DNA from: Pteria penguin
Taxonomy: Eukaryota; Mollusca; Bivalvia; Pterioida; Pteriidae
NCBI GenBank assembly: GCA_035048485.1
Contig: CM068590.1
Span: forward strand, 10,405,329-10,469,328
DNA length: 64,000 bases
Direction: 5' to 3'
The translations under genes and the position numbers were made by a program. Shown piece by piece: positions 10,136 to 21,856 of this stretch. Numbering within the stretch: position 1 is the first letter of the stretch; every line of letters begins with the position of its first letter. A model generated the notes under the pieces. It saw only the letters and a program-made list of their open reading frames with translations. It was not told the origin of the DNA and searched no databases.

Positions 10136-10699
10136 TTTAAAATATTAAGCAGTGGACGTGAATAATGTAAAACTGGTGCTGATTAAACATTCGTATGTTT
10201 ACACACATAAACCCCCCCCTCCCTTCCCCCCATCCCCCTTTTCAACTTTCCCCCCACTTTATTTTTCAACATGCAGAAACATTTATTAGTTTATTATTCT
10301 AGGAGCAAGCATAAAAGTAGTGTAGGACACATAATCTGTGGAGGTAAAGAGGTGTAATGCTGTTTTCCGTTCATGGCATTAGAATATAAAATTATGATTA
10401 AGGCGGTAAGGATCCCAATGCGGACATTATCGGAGAGTTTATGAAGCTCCGGTATCATCTCCCCTACCGCGATATGACATTGGAAAATTAGCCAAGGAAA
10501 CGAGAAACATTGGGTTGAAGAAACGAGCTCGTATCCTGAGCTTATCTCAATGGACATTACAAGGGAGATAAATCTCTTCTATCGTATGCATGATGGATCT
10601 TGCTGTTTTAGAGATCTTACAAACGGTAATATTGCATTAGTCAACACGTAATGGCCTTTAATGTTCCGTGTGTGTTGTAGGTCTTCTCAAAAACGATCG

Positions 10700-11770
10700 T
10701 TAAATTCCATGTCTTGTGTTCCATATTTGTTGTACGGTTTCTCATGTCCTGAAACGGCTTTAATTCTGTTTGTTGTACAGTCTTATCACAATCCAACTTT
10801 AGCGCTTCCTGTTCGGTTAAAACCTAATGACCTATTATACTCCGTGTTTGTTGTACGAATATATCACCTGTAATTCTACATCCTATCGCTATCTTACCAT
10901 TATTGTGCCATGTTTGTTGTACAGTCTTATCGCTATCTTACCATTATTGTGCCATGTTTGTTGTGTAGTCTTATCGCTATCTTACCATTATTGTGCCATG
11001 TTTGTTCTACAGTCTTATAGCTATCTTACCATTATTGTGCCTGTTTGTTGTACGGTTTATAACAGGGTAATCTATCATGCTCCATGTTTGTTGTACAATC
11101 TTATCGCTATTTCTCTTTATTGTGTTATGTTTGTTGTACGGTCTTGTTACAGGATGACATATCAATCTCAATGTTTGTTGTACAGTCTTATCGCTATCTT
11201 ACCTTTATTGTGTCATGTTTGTTGTACGGTCTTGTTACAGGATGACATACCATGCTCCATGTGTGTTGTACAGTCTTATCGCTATCTTACCTTTATTGTG
11301 TCATGTTTGTTGTACGGTCTTGTTACAGGATGACATATCATGCTCCATGTGTGTTGTACAGTCTTATCGCTATCTTACCTTTATTGTGTCATGTTTGTTG
11401 TACGGTCTTGTTACAGGATGACATATCATGCTCTATGTGTGTTGTACAGTCTTATCGCTATCTTACCTTTATTGTGTTATGTTTGTTGTACGGTCTTGTT
11501 ACAGGATGACATATCATGCTCCATGTGTGTTGTACAGTCTTATCGCTATCTTACCTTTATTGTGTCATGTTTGTTGTACGGTCTTGTTACAGGATGACAT
11601 ATCATGTTCCATGTGTGTTGTACAGTCTTATCGCTATCTTACCTTTATTGTGTTATGTTTCTGGAACGGTTTATTACAGGGTAACCTATCATGAACCATG
11701 TTTGTTGTACGGTTTTATCACAGGGTATCTGTTAATGTTGTCTGATTGTTGTACGGTTTTCTTTCAATGA
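10700..11770. repeat. 88-bp tandem array (with shorter 45-bp precursors)
   Basis: The central array (about 11130-11660) has units spaced exactly 88 bp apart, carrying GTTGTACGGTCTTGTTACAG and TTGTACAGTCTTATCGCTAT. Simpler 45-bp units at 10890-11040 hold only the second half. Degenerate units trail to about 11960. Overlapping open frames of 68-168 codons rich in Cys, Leu and Tyr arise from the repeat and are not credible proteins. Confidence 0.93.
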
Positions 11771-12654
11771 ATAACTTTTACTGCGCAATATTTGTTGTAC
11801 GAAGTTTATTTCACAGAAGGACCTTTCATGTGCTGTGCTTGTAGCACAAAGTTCATTTCACGGTATACCTCTCAATGTTCAACGTTTGCTGAAAGGCTTT
11901 TGTCTCATTTCAGGACAACTTTTTTTGGTTGTTGTACGGACTTTAACTCGAATTGCAGAACGATCATCGAACCCAGTGTGTCTTGGTGGTACTTCTATTA
12001 TTTAACCATACCCTTTCTTTGCATTCGAGAGTAACTTATTATGTCTGAGAACGTTAAAGTATCAGTACATAAGTAGAAGAATAATGCATCAATGATATAA
12101 TTCTTTGAACAAGGAGCCCACGATTTGCCGAACAATTGATCTTTTTATACATGAAATTATGTTAAGATGAATAATTTGGTATGTACTTTTACATATAAGT
12201 GGATTATTTTGCATGATTTATTTTATACTCATGTCACAATACTTTGGGGAATTACGTGAATAGATGTTAGTCATTTAGGCTTTCCAGCAATGTAATTAAG
12301 ATTGATATGATGATAAGAATATTTTATTTCTCGGAAATAATCTTTATTGTTATCTCATACTTGTATTCACAGCAAAGTAATGAATGATGAATGAAAAAAT
12401 AAATAATTGATTTAATGAAAGAATTAGTTACAATAGAAAAACAAAAGTAGTTATTGTTATACGAGAATGTATAAGTTTATAAACATATCAAGGAGGGAGA
12501 CCGCAGTGCCTGACGCGAAATCGGATGGTTGAGTGTTCGATTTCTTTGAAGGGCCCATCAATGGTCGGCCAATCTAAAGCATTGGAATGTAGCTTGCTGT
12601 AGCATTGAGCTAAAGCTAAGGTTCGGATCCCAGTTGTAGCAAGCTGAAAGGCCT
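11771..12654. other. non-coding, decaying array edge then AT-rich sequence
   Basis: TTTGTTGTACG remnants persist to about 11950. From 12000 to 12480 the sequence is AT-rich with no supported feature. Confidence 0.5.
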
Positions 12655-12880
12655 CTCGGTGTCTCCAGTTTGGAAAGTGTGCCAGTGTATCCAAAGTCTG
12701 GAGGGTCTGTCAGTGTCTCCAAAGTCTGGAGGGTCTGCCAGTGTTTCCATTCTGGAGGGTCTGCCAGTGTATCCAAAGTCCGGAGGGTTTGCAAGTGTGT
12801 CGAAAGTCTGGAAGGTCTGCCAGTGCATCCGATGGCTGGACTGTCTGCTAATGTATCAAAGACTGGAAGATCTGCCAAGT
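12655..12880. repeat. 28-bp minisatellite
   Basis: The unit GGTCTGCCAGTGTATCCAAA plus GTCTGGAG is present in about eight imperfect copies. It produces shadow ORFs on both strands between 12488 and 12982. Confidence 0.9.
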
Positions 12881-12997
12881 GTATCCAAGGTCGTTAGTGG
12901 CTCCGGAGTCTGTAGATTTATTCCAATTATTAGCTCTAACAGCCATTTCAATCAGGGATATGATCCTGGTAAGGCATATTAAACGAAAGAAGAGAAG

Positions 12998-13134
12998 AAA
13001 ACATACACACACACACATACACGCACACACATTCCCACATACAAACACACATGAGCTCATACACACATACATTCCTATTCCCACAAATTCACTTACATAA
13101 GAACAAAAAACCCCAAACAGACACAGGTACTAAA

Positions 13135-13198
<64 letters not shown>

Positions 13199-13412
13199 CC
13201 CTTGCACACACTCACAATCTCACACACGCCTATACTCCCACACACACGCACACACTCGCACACATACACTCCCAAACACACACATGCACACACCCACACT
13301 CGCAACCCATACACATACACCCATACATATATTTTCCTTAAAATACACACGCTCCCAGACACGCACTCCCACACACACACATACTCACACATGCAATACC
13401 AAACACGTAGAT
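12998..13412. repeat. (CA)n microsatellite with long degenerate flanks
   Basis: A pure CA run lies at about 13136-13194, embedded in more than 400 bp of interrupted CACACA sequence with ACACTC and ACACGC variants. Frames in it (TH repeats) are low-complexity artefacts. Confidence 0.97.
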
Positions 13413-15823
13413 ACACCCAATCAATATGAGAAGAGTTGGTTGTGGTTTTTATTGAGAGTATTTATTACAGCCTAGTTCAGTGTGTGGTTTCAGAATAAAT
13501 GTTTTGTGTGACAACCTGGACTTCACCCAGGCTGTCAGTTATACATTTCCTATGATGACGAGTAGTTATGAAGATTTGCTACAAACAGGTGCCGCCGTTA
13601 TGCTGATGAAATAATCTTTAAGTGGCATAAGTAATACAATGAAAAAAAAATGACGTGGCTATTTGAATAGAGAGTGTTGGACAATTGGTCACAATTAATG
13701 CTGGCACGGATACCAGCAACAGAAAACGTATCAAACGTAATGTCAGACTGCAGCTTACCTCTTTACAAACTTTACTTTAATCCATTTCCTTCTTATACTG
13801 GGAGAAATTGAACATCAATGTAAAAGGACGTTTTTATTGTATTGTGAATTTTAAAAACTAATTGTATTGTTTGTAAAATAGGTACAGGTGTTACAGCTAT
13901 TAAAAAGCAAGTGAATATGCATTGGAAATCCATTGCTCAAGTCCCGATCTATATGTGAATCAAATGAATGCTCTTTTAATTCAGATTTATTTACATTTTT
14001 ATCTTCAATCGTTCTCCATGCCATACCTGAACAATAAGCTGGTAATATCTTTTTGGGACATTAAAATGCAGCAGACCTTAATCCTTTTGCTGAAACTTAA
14101 TTTCATTCAGTTCATATTAATTTTCTGAAAAACAAATTATATTAAAACTACAAACGGTTTCATTACTTTCCGGATAATGTGTCGAATGGTTATATACGTT
14201 TTGTCTTCTGTTAAAGGATGTCAGATGTATACTCGTACCATGAGACTAAGACATTTAACCATAATATGTCCATGGAAGAATGAAAATGTACAATAAATGC
14301 AATTTAATCATTTTGTATTTTTATTTGAATTAAAAGACTATTGGTATAAATTTGAACGTACGTATTCAAATCAAATATTGTTGTGATGGCATCTATATTT
14401 TTGTTCTTTCGTCATATTTCTGTGTAGTTTTCCCGGGGTGAAGTTTGTCCAGTTATTGAAATGGAATATCTTATATTTTTGAATACGTCAAAAGTGACAC
14501 GAGCTTTCCCCGTTTTGATTTTTCAGATAGACATTAATTTAAGAAACGTGTAATGTAAAAAACGATATAAATTTTTTAAATTCAACTTTAGAAAGAATGC
14601 TACATATTTCTTATTAATGCCAAATTCGTCCGAACCATGTGATCCTGTCTCAATATAAGACTATAAATCTAATCAGAATGCAACAAATCTTGTACAAACT
14701 CATTCTGATGGCTATGTATAACGTTTCCTTATATCGTAAAATTATTACGAATTCAGATCACTTCATACAGTCAAACCCGTCCTAAAGACCACCTGAGCTG
14801 ATAAACCACCTGTCCAGTTATCATTCTCTGTTCATTTTTTCTTACGGTTTTACATTCAATGTTACAACTTTCCATCTTCCACTTGGTTGCTATTTGTGTA
14901 AATTGTATTTTAAAACTTAAGTGCTCTGTTCATCAGACAAATTAATCCGATATGCATTACTTTCCTTTCCAGTACCCTGAGTATTTCTACAGTTTTGATC
15001 CTGTCATTGGACCATTAAACTCGAACGTTGTCCCAAGGATTACGTTTAAAAACTACTAAATATTTCTTGGCCTTAATGCCTCGCCATTGGTTCAACAAAT
15101 CCAAATACATCCCTCAGACCACACAAGGAAACTACTTCTAGAATTTATTGCCTTTGTCATTAGACCAATCAACCTGAATATTTTCCTTTTAAGACACCAC
15201 TACTCGTTTAGTATCTAAACACGTTAAGGGGACCATCCTCTCCTTATCTAATTGTAATATTGCTATCGTTGTCCTCGAGTCGTCACAACATCTATCTTTT
15301 CTTCTATCTTAATTCTATTAAAAGCAGTAAATTGACAACGAAGTGATCAAATTGAACGCAACACTTCTTAATCAATAACAACAAAAAGGCTCCGGAGTTA
15401 GTTCAGTAACGGTCTATATTGCACTCTCTGGGGTAATCCTTCGTCGATGATTTACGTAGTATACAATGAATAGAAACAAAGATTTAAGTTTCTTAGACAA
15501 TTAAATGATTTTAGGAGCGGCTTCATAAATGCCACACACGTTTGTCATTTACGAGTACTTTTCAAAGAACCAAATCCACCAAAAACACTCGTGTTTGTTT
15601 TCTTTGTGCAATTTATAGTGATTGACTTTAATTATGCCATACACGTCTCTCATCTTTGCGTCATAAAACGTACATTTTCTGATTTGATGCATATTTATCA
15701 TGTTTATAAATACTGGTGTGTAATGCCAATGCGTAAGAATACATTGTGCAATGATTTTATGGTTCATGCATAACCTATTAAGGTGAAACCTCTCTTACCG
15801 TATAAACAATAATGAATGTTAAA
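13413..15823. other. gene-free AT-rich stretch
   Basis: I see no supported gene. At 14772-14815, TACAGTCAAACCCGTCCTAA and a following AAAGACCACCT resemble the end of a Tc1/pogo-type element (TA, then CAGTCAAAC), but I could not find the other end. Confidence 0.4.
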
Positions 15824-16075
15824 TTGTTGTTTTACGTCATTCGAAGATTATTGCACTTACATTTACATGTATATGATGACGGCATCTGCCTAATGCAATG
15901 TATGAAAGTTTTATACATATGCCTCAACCCATGTAGGTATCATTGGCGTGCCACGTATACGGCGATACGGGACCTTAAATGTCACATCCGGCTGCCAGGA
16001 CACCGACTGGCCACCGGATAAATCAAATTCTGGATCTCCTAGTCGCTAACCGAATGAACCCCGCTCATAAACAAT
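15824..16075 (-). mobile_element. SINE, antisense, diverged
   Basis: It starts with TTGTTGTTTTACGTCAT (the reverse complement of the SINE tail), followed by TATGATGACGGCATCTGCCT, shared with 2608-2875 and 41151-41417. A decayed tRNA-like head follows near 16020-16070 (TCCTAGTCGCTAACC). Confidence 0.75.
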
Positions 16076-16789
16076 AGTGAATTTCGTAATAGATATTATA
16101 AATTCATTTTCTGCAGTTCCCGTGTTGGTTACTTTAAACTAAATAATGGTGCTGAAAAGTAAATGAAAAAATTGCGGTATTATCTGGAATATTTTAAAGC
16201 ATTTCAGTTTCCGAGACGGTTTTGTTAAGAGGGATTTGAACGTAAAACATGTTCTCGATTCCGCATTTAAAATTTTGAAATTTGTATATATGTGTATTTT
16301 TCATTACGAAATTTGATAAATTCTATTATAACATAAAACAGGATAAAAAGTATGATGATAAAATGACTAATTTTGTCGGCTCATATTAATGTCATTTTCA
16401 TTTCATAAATGTTATTCTAGAATACTATTCATGTCAATATATTACGCCCTCTCAACTTGAGTAAGCGTTATGGCTTATCTAAATATTTTAATGTGTGCTG
16501 TTCGTATTGCTGCTTTTGTAAGTGGATAGGCAGATAGTGTGTATTTCCCCAATTTGGAGACGATTGTTCCATTGACCGTCTTAAGTCGTTACCGCGACTA
16601 TATTGCAATCGAAAGGGGTTTTTGTGTTTGTGTGTCTGTGTGTGTCATTTTATGTGTATGTATGGATGATTGCATGGTGTTATCTTAAATATAATATAAT
16701 ATATATATTCCATGAGAAAAAATGTTTTATTTGTAATGCGTAGAGTTTTAATTCGATAATTGGGACATACTTGGTGATGTAGTTAAGCT

Positions 16790-16930
16790 CTGGAAATGCC
16801 GTGCAGACAATACGGTTTCTATTCATGGTCTTTGCCACTATGTGGGAGAGGTTAGTTACTTCCTGCTTTCCAGTTGAGATATAACGGGAAAACTGTTGAA
16901 AGCGACGTAAAACACCAATCAACCAACAAA
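16790..16930 (+). mobile_element. 3' part of a second SINE family
   Basis: The segment GTGGGAGAGGTTAGTTACTT...GTTGAAAGCGACGTAAAACA CCAATCAACC is the typical 3' end of the family also found inverted at 40238-40345 (TTGGTGTTTTACGTCGC, ACCAACCTCTTAAACATAG) and in part at 44221-44283. Confidence 0.7.
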
Positions 16931-17850
16931 GAAATTTTACAGTTAATTATCAACATTCCACAAAGTCCATTGCATTCTGTCGCAAATGTCCTAAACAGTC
17001 TTTTAAATGACATTTCCTTCTTTCTAATACGCCTCCACTGTTCTTCGAAATTTCACAGCTTAAGTCAAATGCAACTACAATGCAAAATCTCAAAGCAGAG
17101 GAAAGACTTGACACGAAGTTTGTCACTCTGCGATTAGATTTTAACTTGATTGCCACAATCATTGACATTTCATTAAAACTTTTCCACCATAATTCAGCAT
17201 TCCTGAGGCACATGAACTCCGATCTTAATTGAAAAATATCTATGCCGCTTAGCAGAGCTACATTACATGAATTGTTTTTCCTACCATGAGCTGAGACATT
17301 TTCCCTGTCGCAATAATGGAATTGGGAACGAGGCGTGAACCAAGACTTCATTATTGCGGTCTCTAACTTTCATATGGCGTAAAAACAAAATGTTCTCAAA
17401 GATGTATTTAACGTCTATACAGAAATAGAATTTCTATCGATATACCAGGAAACCCCATATAAAGGAAATTTAATGACGAATATTGGAATATGTTGTAACG
17501 TATATGCATTACGGTCCAATCCGATTGTAATATAAATGAACATGATCCTCATTGTGTCTCGTGCATTCATTTGATGTAGAAACAAATTTCTCTCAAGAAT
17601 TGGGAATTCGAGTCGATAAATTAATAACACTTCAATGATAGTTTCGGATTTAACAAGTAAGTAACATGAGAACAGAGGATGTAGTTTTTCAGGTGATGTG
17701 TTGTCATAGCAACTAAAATAGGCATTGCAGGAACTTGACACTAGAAGAAAAAAAAACAATTATATTAGAGTCAGGCGAATAAGTTATGAGTTTCCTTTAA
17801 AGAGTAAACATCTCTTGTTGACACGCATTTCAATAAAAATGACTGCCAGG
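16931..17850. other. non-coding stretch with unconvincing minus-strand frames
   Basis: Two ATG-started minus-strand frames occur (16950-17351, 133 codons; 17415-17759, 114 codons). Neither has recognisable domains, supporting splice signals or coding-like composition, so I do not call them. Confidence 0.4.
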
Positions 17851-17859
17851 TGACTGAAG

Positions 17860-17910
17860 AGACATAATTTGTCGAAATGCGTATCTGGTGCACAACATTA
17901 CAACGTATAT
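17860..17910 (+). repeat. dispersed TTGTCGAAATGCG motif, copy 1
   Basis: ATTTGTCGAAATGCGTATCT followed by GGTGCAC and an AT-rich tail ending TTTATTATTG. Other copies are at 54727 and 60661. Confidence 0.75.
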
Positions 17911-18439
17911 ATATTCTAATATTTATTATTGAAAGTCTGTCATCCTTCTCCTTGTTTGGTATTAGACCTTTTATGAAATACATAAGTTGTTGAGATGCAA
18001 GAACTCTTACATTTTGCAATTAATATAGCTTCGATTTGTAACATGAAATTCTGAAGTTTCTCAGAATTTACTTAATAAAAATTTTGCCTGCATTACTTTA
18101 AGGGATTTAGAGAACGATGAAATCTTTAGACAGAATTACAATTCATAACACGCATTTGTGTGTGGAGAGATTTCATCATTAGCTAAAACAAAGTGTATAA
18201 ATAAATATAGGCTATTAAGGGATACTACGTTGGTATTCACTAAGATGTATCGTGTAGTACATTCAGTGACCCCTTGATATCAAAGGTGAAAGGTGCATTG
18301 GGGGATTAGATATCTAAAGCAATAACAACAACAAATGCCGCCCCATACAGAATGGCAAATATTTCAACTGTACACCAGAGATTAATGTGTCACACCACAT
18401 CAGGACAAGGGTGTAATATCACAGTCTGTCTTGTTATAA

Positions 18440-18682
18440 CTACACCTTGCTCTCGCTGACCAATTTGTCACGATGAATGGGAAGACTTGAGAAACGCGTT
18501 CTGGAGTCAGACGCTAGCGACGTTAATGTGTGGGGGACAACCATTTGATTCTGAGGCGGGGGAGGAACTGGCAAAGTTGGTCGAGTCGGATTACTTATTT
18601 TCAGATCTTTGAATGATGGAATATATATTTCCTTGATATCCTGAGACAGACTATTTATTTTCTTTACTTTTTTCGTCGTCAT
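18440..18682 (-). CDS. candidate small protein or coding exon, 80 codons, proline-rich
   Basis: The frame runs from ATG at 18682 to TAG ending at 18440. It starts MTTKKVKKINSLSQDI, has PTRPTLPVPPPPQNQ in the middle, and ends VSESKV. Composition is more protein-like than the surrounding AT-rich frames, with a basic N-terminus, a polyproline SH3/WW-type stretch, and a Ser- and Arg-containing tail. The last bases, AAG|GTGTAG, could also be a splice donor, making this an internal exon of a larger minus-strand gene. I recognise no family, and nothing nearby supports a gene. Chance cannot be excluded. Confidence 0.25.
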   Translation of the reverse strand: MTTKKVKKINSLSQDIKEIYIPSFKDLKISNPTRPTLPVPPPPQNQMVVPHTLTSLASDSRTRFSSLPIHRDKLVSESKV

Positions 18683-20429
18683 TTATAATTCTTAGAATTG
18701 CATTGTAAATATGTACCATTATAACATATATGCTAATATAATGCAAATTCAACAAATAACATGCAAACACTAATTTGATTGCATAGGTCTTTATACTTCT
18801 AGTTTCTATGATGCATAATCTCTCTCAGTCTCTGGTATCCAGTGGAAAATTTCCATTTTTCACTATAAAAGGATGTGTGAAGAAGTATTCCTGTTTTGGA
18901 TTCCCGTTCGATAATATGATAATATTTCATTCCTTTTTGGCTTACTTTGAGCTATGTCATTTTAATGCAAAACCATGTCATGAATATGTTTGATATATTG
19001 ATTTTTCACATTTTCAGCTACTTCTTTACTACGTTTAGATTAAATTTGAGCAAACTTTGTAGGTATTAAGCAAAATGGTCCGGTACAATTTGAGATTTTA
19101 AAAAAGGCGAAGACTCATTGCCATCTACAAGCTTTGTTCAATATTATTGTGCAATGGTTTTTTTTATATATCAGGTGAGCGATATAGGCCCACATGGGCC
19201 TCTTTTTACTTTTGGTATTATGTATGTTACGTGAAGATACCTGGTTTTACTTCTGTTCTCATTTTAAAATTATGTTTCTTTTTATTTTACACTTGAATTA
19301 GTTATCTGACAATGTCTTATCTGAAGTGAATGAAAATTAACTTAACAAATATGAAATATGGCAACCATAAATTATTAAATGCACATGGTTTAATTTGAAC
19401 ATCGACTTTGCATATATATTTGCTCATGTGAGAGATGGGGCAAATTCAATTAAGATCCCTTTTGGCCTCTGGTTTTAATGTAATATATCGGTATGCCTGG
19501 CGGACAGCATGCTAGAGGGTCAGGGAAAGGGGTTGGAAATTGGCGGCAAGGGGATGTGAACATTGTTCCTAACGAACATGAACCTTAGGAGAAACGAAGC
19601 GAAAGGATCCAGGTACAAATCAACGGTTTTTCTTTAAAACATTTAGCTTCACATTTGCATAATTTGGTATATGTACATGCTAGCAATCAAAATATTTATT
19701 TTTATTTCAGTCAAAGCCATATTTTTATTTCCAGCATTTTGAGGGTCAGAATATTTATTTCCAAAAAATCCACCCCCTTCAAAATTAAATGGTCATGCCC
19801 TTAACCTATACCATTTTACCATCAAACTATATGTCATATCATGTTCAGAGTGAGATTACGCTAACTGTGAATTATGATCCACCAGTGCTTGATCAGACTT
19901 TCCAGGAGCGAAATACGATTTGGTTTTTACCGGACCATAATGTGATACACAATAACGGTTATCTCTGTACCATTGGTTATTCCTTTGGGTGTGATATCTT
20001 TGTAAACCGTGGGCACATGTCATTGATAAGTCGTATCTAGTAAAGGTCCTGACCTGTCCGGGATGTGTATAAAAAGGGGGAAATAAAGTATATGCAAACA
20101 CGCTGGTCAATTTTTGTTTCTTCTTTTTATTTTAGTGCATCCGTAAGTAAATTGCGTATTGACACAATGTCCACTGAACTAACGCAGGTGCTATTCCCTC
20201 AATTTGTAATATAAAACCATAACCGAAAAATGTTGGTAAAATTCGGAAACGGCTGCTTTGGAGGAAGACAGGTATCGTTTTACATAAAATAGGGAACAGA
20301 ATATGATTATTTTTCGTGGATGAATACAGTAAAAATCTCTTTGTGCTATATCAGTGGGGTGTAATGTGCTATGGTGGAGATATGAGAGCCCTATGAATTC
20401 AGTGGTACTCAAGATACCAATGAGAAATA
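18683..20429. other. gene-free AT-rich stretch
   Basis: Nothing reliable. Overlapping frames on opposite strands at 19789-20110 look like decayed repeat sequence. CACATGGGCCTCTTTTT near 19190 looks like a dispersed repeat end. Confidence 0.35.
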
Positions 20430-21109
20430 CAGACAAACCTCGAACCTTGATATCTCGAAATCGGAAGGACCGTGGCAAATACGTCGAGATATATGAATTT
20501 TGAGTTTAGGATCACAAATGTTTAAGTTAAAAACTTATAACATACGCCGGTAGATTTGACATGCGTGGTTATTATAGTATGTAATTTATGTTTCAATAAA
20601 TATGCATGAAGATGCATACATTGTTCCAAAAGAATTATCTAAATCTCATCATGTCTTTTATTTATGAATATATAGAGAAACTATCCTCCAAAACTGAAAA
20701 CATAATGTTTGCTTCTTAGTAATTTCGTATTTTTTAAAGTTCGATACAGGATATAACTGTACTATTCTATACATTAAACCAAGGACGGATTTACACATAC
20801 GACGAGCTGAAGAACTAAGTCATAATGTTAAACTCAAAACAAGTGAAGCTACTATTACTTTGCATAAAATAAATAGGGATACACATGGATACGAAATAAA
20901 ACAGATTAATGAACAGTGTAAGAAAATTTCTTTAAATAAATGCAGGTAGGTCAAATTCAATGAAATTCAATACAGCAATATCATTTAATACAGTTGGTAT
21001 ATGTAACAAGGTACATACGCATCGACTTGATCGATTATTGTTATACTGCGGCTTTCGAGATATCAGGGGTATTCGAGACATCAGTGTTCGACGTATCGGA
21101 GTTTGACTG
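20430..21109. mobile_element. 680-bp pogo/Tigger-like non-autonomous DNA transposon
   Basis: The left end is CAGACAAACCTCGAACCTTG, followed by ATATCTCGAAA and TACGTCGAGATATATG. The right end, read inverted, is CAGTCAAACTCCGATACGTC, then GATGTCTCGAAT and GATATCTCGAAAG. Both ends are flanked by TA (20428-20429 and 21110-21111), the target duplication of Tc1/mariner/pogo elements. CAGTCAAAC with internal TCGAAAT-like repeats is typical of pogo/Tigger ends. There is no transposase frame inside, so it is a deletion derivative. Confidence 0.7.
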
Positions 21110-21856
21110 TATTTCCTGTTTGATTAGCCCTGCCCTCCAAAAAAAAAAAAAAAAAACGAAAGAAACATTTGACAGTTTGACAAACTTGATTGATCGCTGT
21201 TTGGCGTAAAATCGTCATAGCTAATAGTTTTTGAAATATGATAATAGAATTAAATAATAAATAACAGATTCAGTATTCAGTTTAAAATTTATTGCAATAT
21301 CCACAAATATTCTTCCAGATGGAAGTCGCAGTAAATGTAAAGACAACTATGACATTTAACTCAGGTGTAAGAGCAAAACGTGTATATATACAGTGCGGAA
21401 ATCTCCCATACAACCAAGTCAGTTACCAAAGTGTTGTACAATAACACTTGAAGGTAACTAACCTGAGAGTTTTTCATTTGTTTTTTTTTTACATATCAAA
21501 ATACATGATATAGTATTAGATATTACTTTTCAGGCATAAACAAAATAGTTCTCACATAAAAACGAGGTTTCTATTTATTGTGCATTTGTGAAGTTCGTCA
21601 AAATTATAAAAATATTTCGAGAAAATGAATTCTTTAAAAGAAAGTTTATATATGAACAGTAGGGTAAAATAAATTGGCAATCTGAACTTTTCTTGTTAGA
21701 AAATAGATAAATTTCTGATAAATTATTTCAATTTGAAGAAAATATTTTAATATGCTCTATGAATCGAGATTTATACATTTGAAAATACAATTTTACATAT
21801 GAAAATAAAATAATGACCTTGAGAGGTTTCTTTTTTTCTGTTTGTGCGTTGAAAGA
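21110..21856 (-). other. 3' flank and probable 3' UTR of the SLC46-like gene
   Basis: No other gene. Minus-strand AATAAA signals (TTTATT on +) lie at about 21574-21579 and 21288-21293 and are candidate polyadenylation signals. An A-run lies near 21140. Confidence 0.45.

Noticed and set aside
10294..10557. 87-codon minus-strand ORF with a hydrophobic stretch
   Set aside because: The middle looks slightly coding-like, but there is no homology I recognise, no context, and it abuts repeat arrays.
10827..11694. Series of overlapping Cys/Tyr-rich ORFs
   Set aside because: They repeat every 88 bp in step with the tandem unit and end in unrelated sequence.
16950..17759. Two minus-strand ORFs of 133 and 114 codons
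   Set aside because: No domain, no splice support and AT-driven composition. The first overlaps sequence next to a SINE tail.
19789..20110. Overlapping ORFs on both strands
   Set aside because: Neither shows domain features; the sequence looks like decayed repeat.
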